Shown here piece after piece: positions 57,788 through 64,000 of a stretch of DNA of 64,000 nt. The stretch comes from Morinoia aosen. Taxonomy: Eukaryota > Arthropoda > Malacostraca > Amphipoda > Talitridae. The stretch lies in contig CM059560.1 in assembly GCA_030386875.1 (NCBI GenBank), forward strand, positions 33,164,183-33,228,182, in the 5' to 3' direction. Positions within the stretch are counted from its first letter, which is position 1. Each line of letters opens with the position of its first letter. The notes under the pieces are model-generated. The model was not told the DNA's origin, did no database searches, and saw only the letters and a program-made list of their open reading frames with translations. Made by a program: the position numbers and the translations under genes.

Positions 57788-58169
57788 GAAATTTTTAGCC
57801 TCAGTACAACTCAAAACGAAATTCTGAGCCATGATGCAATTTATTATGAAATTCTAAGCCACAGAACAATTCATCACAAAATTCTGAGCCATGATACAAT
57901 TCATTAAGAAATTCTAAGCCACAGTACGATTCAAAACGAAATTCTGAGCCACGATACAATTTATTATGAAATTCTAAGCCACAGAACAATTCATCACGAA
58001 ATTCTGGGCCGCAGCACAACTCAAAACGAAATTCGGAGCCACAGTAAAACTCAGTACGAAATTTTAAGCCGCAGTACAATTCATCACGAAATTGTGAGCC
58101 ACGATGCAATTCATTAGGAAATTCTTAGCCAAAATAAAATTCATCACGAAATTCTGAGCCACGATGCAA
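57788..58169. repeat. Minisatellite, 30-bp unit, 12.7 copies
   Basis: Units start GAAATTCTGAGCCACGATGCAATTCATTAT or close variants, exactly 30 bp apart, with no indel through 13 units. Variants alternate (CTGAGCCACGAT and CTAAGCCACAGA), suggesting an older 60-bp higher-order unit. On the - strand the array is an open frame encoding a decapeptide repeat such as ELYCGSEFRF. Confidence 0.95.
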
Positions 58170-58365
58170 TCTATACTATAATAGGAGCCGTGTCCGTCCG
58201 TCTCTCTGTCTGTCCGAAGCCTGCCGAAAGTGCGTGATGAGCGTATCTGTGATACGGGCCGTGTGCACTCGGCCTCATCAACTCTCGAGAGATTGAATTT
58301 TTCTATTTTACTGCCTTTCTATCGTTTTGCCTTCTTGCTTATTTCAAATAAAAGGGGTGGACTAG
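58170..58365 (+). repeat. Helitron-like 196-bp repeat, copy 2
   Basis: It starts TCTATACTATAATA, ends CTAG, has A before and T after, and shows no target duplication, as for Helitrons (TC...CTRR between A and T). It cuts the minisatellite 22 bp into its 13th unit. No Rep/helicase is encoded, so it would be non-autonomous. The pre-3' hairpin expected of Helitrons is not clear. Confidence 0.55.
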
Positions 58366-58429
58366 TGCATAATTACAGTAAAAGACAGCAATTGGATTTA
58401 CTTGATTGTAACACTTTACTAATGGTTAT

Positions 58430-58834
58430 TGTTATAGATCATAGACGGAGATATAATGTTAGTTCACCCCATCAAGACACAAATAACATATCAATAGACA
58501 AATGCAATGACACATCACATTAGGTACATAAGTCACTCACCTCTTAGATACCTTTCAACTAAGCTACTCCATTACCAAGCTTGTGGCTAGTGAGAGTAGA
58601 GCGGAGACAGATTGAAATATCAGGATAGATTAGAATAGAGTTAGTAGTAGGTAGTTAGAGAAGCACTTAGAGATAGTACTTAGCCGTCCTAAATATTCTA
58701 TATTAACACTGGCAGTCAGCATGAACTGTTTAGCTGGCTACGACCAATCGGAAACTGGCTGTGAGTGTTGCTCTCACGAGCGTTGCCAACTTTAGGTCTG
58801 TCTAACTAGAACTTACACTACTCGCTATATTACA
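58430..58834 (-). repeat. 3' LTR
   Basis: 405 bp, TGTTATAGATC...ATATTACA in + orientation, with intact TG...CA ends. It is directly preceded (in element sense) by the polypurine tract. Confidence 0.93.
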
Positions 58835-58847
58835 CCCCTCCCTCCTT
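58835..58847 (-). promoter_or_regulatory. Polypurine tract of the LTR element
   Basis: On the - strand AAGGAGGGAGGGG abuts the TG of the 3' LTR, the primer position for plus-strand DNA synthesis. Confidence 0.85.
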
Positions 58848-58900
58848 AATTAGAAACCCCCCCTTTGTAAACCCTACCCCCTTGTTGTACCTAGTCAATC

Positions 58901-61264
58901 CTAAAGGTCCAATCTCACCACAGGCTTCCGAACCCGGTTAGACCTGCGTGAGATGCTAGCACTTGGAGACTCGCGCAACATGGCCTCCTGGGTGGGAATC
59001 GAGTAGCCAGGTAATTCTGGGTCAGGTTCACTAGTCGAAGGTGGTGGGTATGGATTTTGAGCAGGTTGTGGAAACACCACGGTTTCCTCCGTAGGTTGTT
59101 CCAAGGGCTCAGGGATGGTGTTCGAGCAGGTAATGACTTGGTCCTGGTGTCGACGAACGACCTCTCCCCCCTTCAGTTGGCACTTGTAGGATACCGGGCC
59201 CGTTTTCTCAATGGTGGTAGCAGGGGTCCATTTTGGGGAACCCGGTGTGTATTGACGGACCATCACAGGTGCCTCAGTTGGAATGTCAACCGCGCGAGAC
59301 CCTGGGTGGTATCTTTTCTGAGCATCCTGGCATTGAGCGACCTTGGACGCGATTGCTTCTGATGGCCAAAGTAGATCAAGACGGGAGCGAACTTTCCTGC
59401 CTAACATCAGCTCGGCCGGCGTAACACCTGTTGTCGAGTGGGGTGTCAGCCGATAGTTGAACAGAAACCTGTCTAGTGCTAGGCGTAGGGGTTCCGTTGA
59501 CTTCCGTATATTCTTCTTGAACGTTTGCACCATACGCTCTGCTTGTCCATTTGTTGAAGGATGATATGGTGCGCTTGTAATATGCCGCATACCACATGCC
59601 TTTACGAATTCTTGGAATTCCGCCGATGTGAAACACGTTGCATTGTCCGAAACAATTGTTACCGGAAATCCAAATGTTGCAAAAGTGTGTTTCAGGCACG
59701 AGATCGTTTTGCTAGAGGTTGTAGTAGTTGTGGGAAAAATTTCAACCCACTTAGAGTGTGCGTCCACGATCACTAGATAGTATTTTCCATCCTTTGGGCC
59801 CGCGTAGTCGATGTGTTTGCGATGCCAAGGCTTCGCCGACCATTCCCACGGATGGAGTTCAGCTTTCGTCGGTGTGGCTCGAGTGCTCAGGCACTCGCTG
59901 CATGACTTAGTTGTTTCTTCTAGATCTTTATCCAGAAGGGGCCACCACACGTAGCTGCGGGCTAATTCCTTCATCCTGGATGATCCTGCATGGTCAGAGT
60001 GAAGTTCATCCACAATGGCTTGGCTGAGAGCTTGGGGTACAATAATTCTTGCTCCCCAGAGCACACAGCCATTTTGTGTGGACAATTCGTCTCGCCTCCT
60101 AGTATACTGAGCGAGATCAGGGTCACCAATTACCGTCGAAGGCCAGCCTACTTGGCAGTATTTGTATACCTTTGAAAGTACTGGGTCCCTAAGGGTGCCG
60201 TCGCGAATGTGGGTGCTGGTGACTGGAGCTGACTCGAGGAAGTTTACTAAGGACGTCCATTCCGCCGGAATGGGTGTGGCTTCCTCGGGAGTTGTCAAGG
60301 GTAGACGACTGAGAGCATCAGCCGTACCCAACAGCACGCCAGACCGGTGACGCAAGGTGAACTTGTAGGATTGCAGCAGAAGAGCCCACCTTTGAATGCG
60401 CCCGGATACCATCGGAGGGATGCTTCTACCCGGATCAAATAGTCCTAACAAAGGTTTGTGGTCCGTAACCACCGTGAAGTCCTGTCCCCACAAGTAGCAA
60501 TGGAATTTTCTGAGTGCAAACACCATAGCCAGAGCTTCTTTCTCAGTCTGGGAGTAGTTGCGTTCTGTTGCTATTAGAGTTCGGGAGGCAAAATAAGCGG
60601 GGCGTTCAATTCCATCAATAAGGTGGCACAGCACCGCTCCCACACCATACGCACTACTGTCAGCCACTACCACTATGGGTTTCTGAGGGTCGAAGTGGAC
60701 TAGGGTCTGGGAGTCCAGGAGGGCTTGTTTAGACTTCTGGAATGCCCTCTCCTGACTTGCGCCCCATTTCCAAGGGGTTTTGTCCCTCAGTAAGGTATTT
60801 AGGGGCTCCAGCATAGTTGCAGATGATTTTAGAAATTTCCTATAGAAATTTAGCAGCCCAAGGTAGGCTCTCAGTTGAGTTACATTAGTAGGAGCTGGTG
60901 CATTCTGGATTGCTGCTACCTTCTCTGCAGTGGGGTGCAATCCATCTTTGTCGATTTGGTACCCAAGGTAGGATACCTGCGGCACTCCAATTTGGCATTT
61001 ACCCATTTTCAGTTTTAGCCCTGTCTCCTGTAGTTTAGATAAGACTTGATGGAGACGCTTGTTGTGCTCTTGCTCATTAGTGGCACTCACCAGGACGTCA
61101 TCCAGGTAGCAGAACACTCCTGGGAAGCCCTGCAATAGTCCTTCCATGGCACGCTGAAATATTCCAGGTGCCGAGGCTATGCCAAAGCTTAGCCTATTAT
61201 AAGCAAACAGACCTCTATGGGTGTTGATCACGGTGAGCTCCTTGGATTCATTATCCAACGGAAG
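58901..61264 (-). pseudogene. pol, C-terminal part: reverse transcriptase, RNase H, integrase
   Basis: A long open frame follows a stop codon near 61265. The reverse transcriptase box YLDD lies at about residue 52. RNase H shows VVADSSAYGVGA, TEKEALA and VTDHKPLL. Integrase has a zinc-binding HHCC-like part (ELHSDHAG...CSEC) and the DDE residues in HIDYAGP, IVSDNAT and NGQAERM. ADALSRL and the late DLLWP region are typical of the Mag/SURL group. The C-terminal part is Pro-rich. Catalytic motifs look intact, but translation from upstream is blocked. Confidence 0.9.
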
Positions 61265-61776
61265 TTAGGCGTACGCTTGAGACATGTCTAGCTTGGAGTA
61301 TACAACTCCTCCGGCTAACCCGCTAAATAAATCTTCCACTCTGGGTATGGGGTAGGTATCAAGCCTAGTGGCTCTGTTGACTGTTAATTTGTAGTCCCCA
61401 CAGATGCGGATGCTTTGATCAGCCTTGAGCACAGGAACGATAGCCGCTGCCCACCTAGAGTATTGTACAGGGGTGAGGATACCTTCCTGCACCAGTCTAT
61501 CTAGTTCTGCCTCCACCTTAGGTCTGAGTGAGTAAGGCACATTCCTGGCTTTGCAAAACTTAGTACTATAGTGGGATCAATTTCGATTCTAAGCTTCCTG
61601 CCCTTAAAGCAACCTAGACCTGGTTTGAAAAGGGAGGGAAATTTTTCTACCATCCCCTCTGCCTGGGTAACTAATTTATGTACCCTATTAGCAACTATAG
61701 TTAATCCTAGGGAGTTAATCAGGTCCCTACCCAGCAAGGCTGGCCCCTCCCTGTCTACAACCACAATAGTTGCTAG
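61265..61776 (-). pseudogene. Protease end, linker and start of reverse transcriptase (frame-damaged)
   Basis: After the stop at 61777-61779 the frame continues in the protease end (GPALLGRDLINSLG) to about 61560. There a frameshift leads into the reverse transcriptase start (VEAELDRLVQEGIL, SRWAAAIVPVLK, RICGDYKL, YSKLDMSQAY), which ends in a TAA at 61265-61267. These three lesions separate the reading frames of gag, protease and pol. Confidence 0.85.
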
Positions 61777-62916
61777 CTAAGGAACCATACCACTAGATTC
61801 ACGCTGGATGTTAGCCCTAATCTCCCCACAAACCACCAGTGGGGCTCCCCCATAAGTCCTAAGCTTAACATCAGAAGGTCTCAGCTCGGGTCTTGACTTA
61901 GCTGGTATTTTAGAGTAGGTGGCCATTGAAAGGATAGACCTGGCAGCACCTGTATCTACCTCCATCTCTAATGGCACACCATTTAGTAACAATTTTATTT
62001 TGATTGGGGGTTTCATTTCCTCGGCTAAAGAAAAACTTTCCCCGTAACACCCATGATTGGGGGCTGGGTAGTCTGCACTGGTTCCATTGCTAGTTCCATT
62101 AGGGTTAGGGTGGTGTTCCCTCCCCCTTTTTTCATGCATAGCATGCACAAAATTATTTTTGTTGCCTGTAGCAGATTTCTGCCCTTTTAGTTTGAAACAA
62201 CATTTTTTTAGATGACCTTTTTGGCCACAACCATGACAATCACTGTCTTTATAGGGGCAATCTCTACGCCAGTGCAAACCACCACAGCCGCTGCATGCTG
62301 ATTTGGGGCTAGCTTGGGCCTGAGTCTTGCCCTGAGGCTTGTACGCGGTATGCTGAACTCTGCTCTGGCCTACATTTAGAATTGAATTTGATTGCCTCAA
62401 CCCCACTGTTTCTCTCGGTGTGATTTCTTTAGCAGTAGCTAGATCCATGGCCTTTTGCGATGTCATGCCAGCTTCATTCAGCAAGCAATTTTGAATTTCA
62501 TTACTGGACAAACCCAAAATGAATCTGTCCAGTAAGGTTTCTTCTAACACTTCCTGTTTGAAATTACAGGTATGAGAAAGGGCTTTCAAGCTAGCCACAA
62601 AAACAGCAATGCTTTCCCCTTGTCTCTGGTTCCGCTTATGGAACCTAAACCTCTCAAAGATCTGATTTCTTGTTGGTTTAAAATGCCATCTCAACGCTTC
62701 CACAATCTCGTCATAAGTAGCATCAAGGGTTCTTTTAGGAGACACTAGGTCTTTTATAAGCCTAGCAATTTTTGGACCCACTAGTGAAATTAGTGTGGGG
62801 GCTTTTTCTTTTTCCCCTATTTTGTTTATTAAAAAATAGCAGTGTAATCTAGTTTCATAGTCTCCAAATTCTTCCTCTAAAGGATTAAATTCTCCCACTG
62901 AACCTATCAATGGCAT
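61777..62916 (-). pseudogene. gag and beginning of protease
   Basis: A 379-codon frame. Residues 1-190 are capsid-like (EEEFGDYETRLHCYF, RWHFKPTRNQIFERFRF). A pair of zinc knuckles follows at about 205-245: CSGCGGLHWRRDC and CHGCGQKGHLKKC. Then comes the aspartic protease start with VDTGAARSIL (active-site Asp in DTG). It ends at a TAG inside the protease domain, where one continuous gag-protease frame would be expected. Gag packages the RNA; the protease cuts the polyprotein. Confidence 0.88.
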
Positions 62917-63134
62917 ATTGAATTTTTAGTACGTCAAACACACTGTGAAAAGTAAAGAAAAAAATGCACAGCACAAATAGTACAATCCCTTAATCAATTC
63001 TGAGTTTCTTCACTAGTCTAGCCAGTCTAGCAACACCAGTGAGCAGAACAACCACAAAAAAAAATCCACTAGGCAAATTCTATGTTCCCTCACTAGTCAC
63101 TACTACTGAGCCACTTCCAGCAGTTCTACCAAAT
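62917..63134 (-). other. Leader between primer site and gag
   Basis: Non-coding leader of the LTR element, presumably holding the packaging signal; nothing specific is seen. Confidence 0.5.
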
Positions 63135-63145
63135 CCTCGTCGCCA
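63135..63145 (-). promoter_or_regulatory. Primer binding site, tRNA-Ser type
   Basis: The + strand reads CCTCGTCGCCA, the 3' end of a tRNA-Ser whose acceptor stem starts GACGAGG, plus CCA. It lies five bases inside the 5' LTR. Serine tRNA priming is known for the Mag group. Confidence 0.8.
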
Positions 63146-63150
63146 ATTTG

Positions 63151-63756
63151 TGTTATAGATCATAGACGGAGATATAATATTAGTACACCCCATCAAGACA
63201 CAAATAACATAACAATAGACAAATGCAATGACACATCACATTAGGTACATAAGTCTCTCACCTCTTAGATACCTACTAAGCTACTCCATTACCAAGCTTG
63301 TGGCTAGTGCGAGTAGAGCGGAGATAGATTGAAATATCAGGATAGATTAGAATAGAGTTAGTATAATGAATAATAATGAAGGCATCTACGGATGCTTTAT
63401 TTCCAATTTCAAGCCTGATACATATCACCTTATACATTGGATTTTCAAATGCCTTATAACTAACGCCAGGACGCCATTACGCTTTCCCCCGGTCAAGACC
63501 GATACCCATTTCAGACACCTGGGTAGAGTGGGGTATTGTGCTTGGAATTTTTCCCCTATACCCAACAGAGAGTAGGTAGTTAGAGAAGCACTTAGAGATA
63601 GTACTTAGCCGTCCTAAATATTCTATATTAACACTGGCAGTCAGCATGAACTGTTTAGCTGGCTACGACCAATCGGAAACTGGCTGTGAGTGTTGCTCTC
63701 ACGAGCGTTGCCAATTTTAGGTCTGTCTAACTAGAACTTACACTACTCGCTATATA
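63151..63756 (-). repeat. 5' LTR, enlarged by a SINE and trimmed at its end
   Basis: It matches the 3' LTR but contains 208 foreign bases (63364-63571). The outer end reads CTATATA where the other LTR has CTATATTACA, so three terminal bases were lost next to the target duplication. Confidence 0.9.
63364..63571 (-). mobile_element. 5'-truncated SINE-B inside the 5' LTR
   Basis: It matches 7797-7990 almost base for base (one clear change in GGTCAAGACCGATACC). It lacks the tRNA-like head and ends in an ATTATTCATT-type tail. The LTR sequence on both sides joins exactly to the unoccupied 3' LTR (GTTAGTA|GTAGGTAG), so no target duplication is present. Confidence 0.9.
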
Positions 63757-63761
63757 GTTAT

Positions 63762-64000
63762 CTTGAAACGAAAGATTTTGTAAAATAATTCAGTGTTCTT
63801 CCTACTTTAAGAATCCTTTTAATAAATGATAACCTTCTTCATGAATAAAAAGACTGGCATCAAAAGAACAGCCTATCATTTTATCATTTGATACTACGTA
63901 AAATCTAGGCGACTTATATGTCAACTCTTTAGCTGCGCGTTGCGTTTTATTTCAAGGTAATCCTTGTTTCCCTATTGCGTTTTTATTGCACCACAAGAGA
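63762..64000. other. Unique DNA at the window end
   Basis: No gene or repeat is recognised. Confidence 0.4.

Larger units (their letters stand above)
58430..63756 (-). mobile_element. Mag-like Ty3/Gypsy LTR retrotransposon
   Basis: A 5-bp target duplication GTTAT (58425-58429, 63757-63761) flanks two LTRs of about 400 bp. Between them, on the - strand, lie a tRNA-Ser primer site, gag-protease, reverse transcriptase, RNase H and integrase, and a polypurine tract. No env is present. I count about seven substitutions and a 4-base gap between the LTRs, so the insertion is fairly recent, but three coding lesions and a SINE in the 5' LTR make this copy defective. Confidence 0.93.

Noticed and set aside
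57801..58109. 102-codon - strand frame as a gene
   Set aside because: It is only the translated minisatellite; no start context, flanking coding sequence or homology.
57788..58169. CRISPR-like repeat array
   Set aside because: Units are head-to-tail without spacers, in a eukaryotic genome.

Overview
The window is nuclear DNA of an arthropod, probably an insect or close relative. It has GT-AG spliced genes, introns of several kilobases, and a dense mix of animal transposons: an I/Jockey-type LINE with RNase H, a Mag-like LTR element with a tRNA-Ser primer site, and hAT, PIF/Harbinger, Tc1/mariner, TTAA-type and Helitron-like elements. I cannot name the species. Only two host genes are well supported, both on the + strand.

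Layout. 1-7794 is a broken LINE (end of ORF1, then ORF2 with endonuclease, reverse transcriptase and RNase H). A TTAA-type foldback element and a probable solo LTR interrupt it. A tRNA-derived SINE follows (7785-8070), then an 87-bp stray copy of host exon sequence and a strongly structured GC-rich segment. 8732-33390 is a ten-exon gene for an intracellular phosphatidic-acid-preferring phospholipase A1 (PAPLA1/DDHD1 type). Its spliced frame closes exactly at 1732 codons plus stop, and the lipase serine and all four DDHD residues are present. Its introns carry nested transposons, including a SINE split by a TTAA element that is itself split by a hAT element.

33391-49457 is intergenic. It holds six SINE copies and two small piggyBac-like MITEs. 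49458-51758 is an intronless coding region for an unrecognised 766-residue protein with a possible elongin BC-box. Its TGA stop lies in a leaky context (TGA-C) and the same frame stays open for 127 more codons. 52143-58429 is intergenic, with SINE and LINE scraps, two Helitron-like 196-bp repeats and a 30-bp minisatellite. 58430-63756 is a fairly young, mutated Mag-like LTR retrotransposon on the - strand.

The most unusual signal is a set of TTAA-flanked foldback elements (2591-3448, 12331-15198, 15478-17387, 24519-25645). Three of them clearly share one internal sequence, with the same roughly 75-bp arm present as direct, inverted, direct. Yet their 11-bp outer inverted repeats differ from element to element while matching within each element, as if the two ends were being rewritten together.
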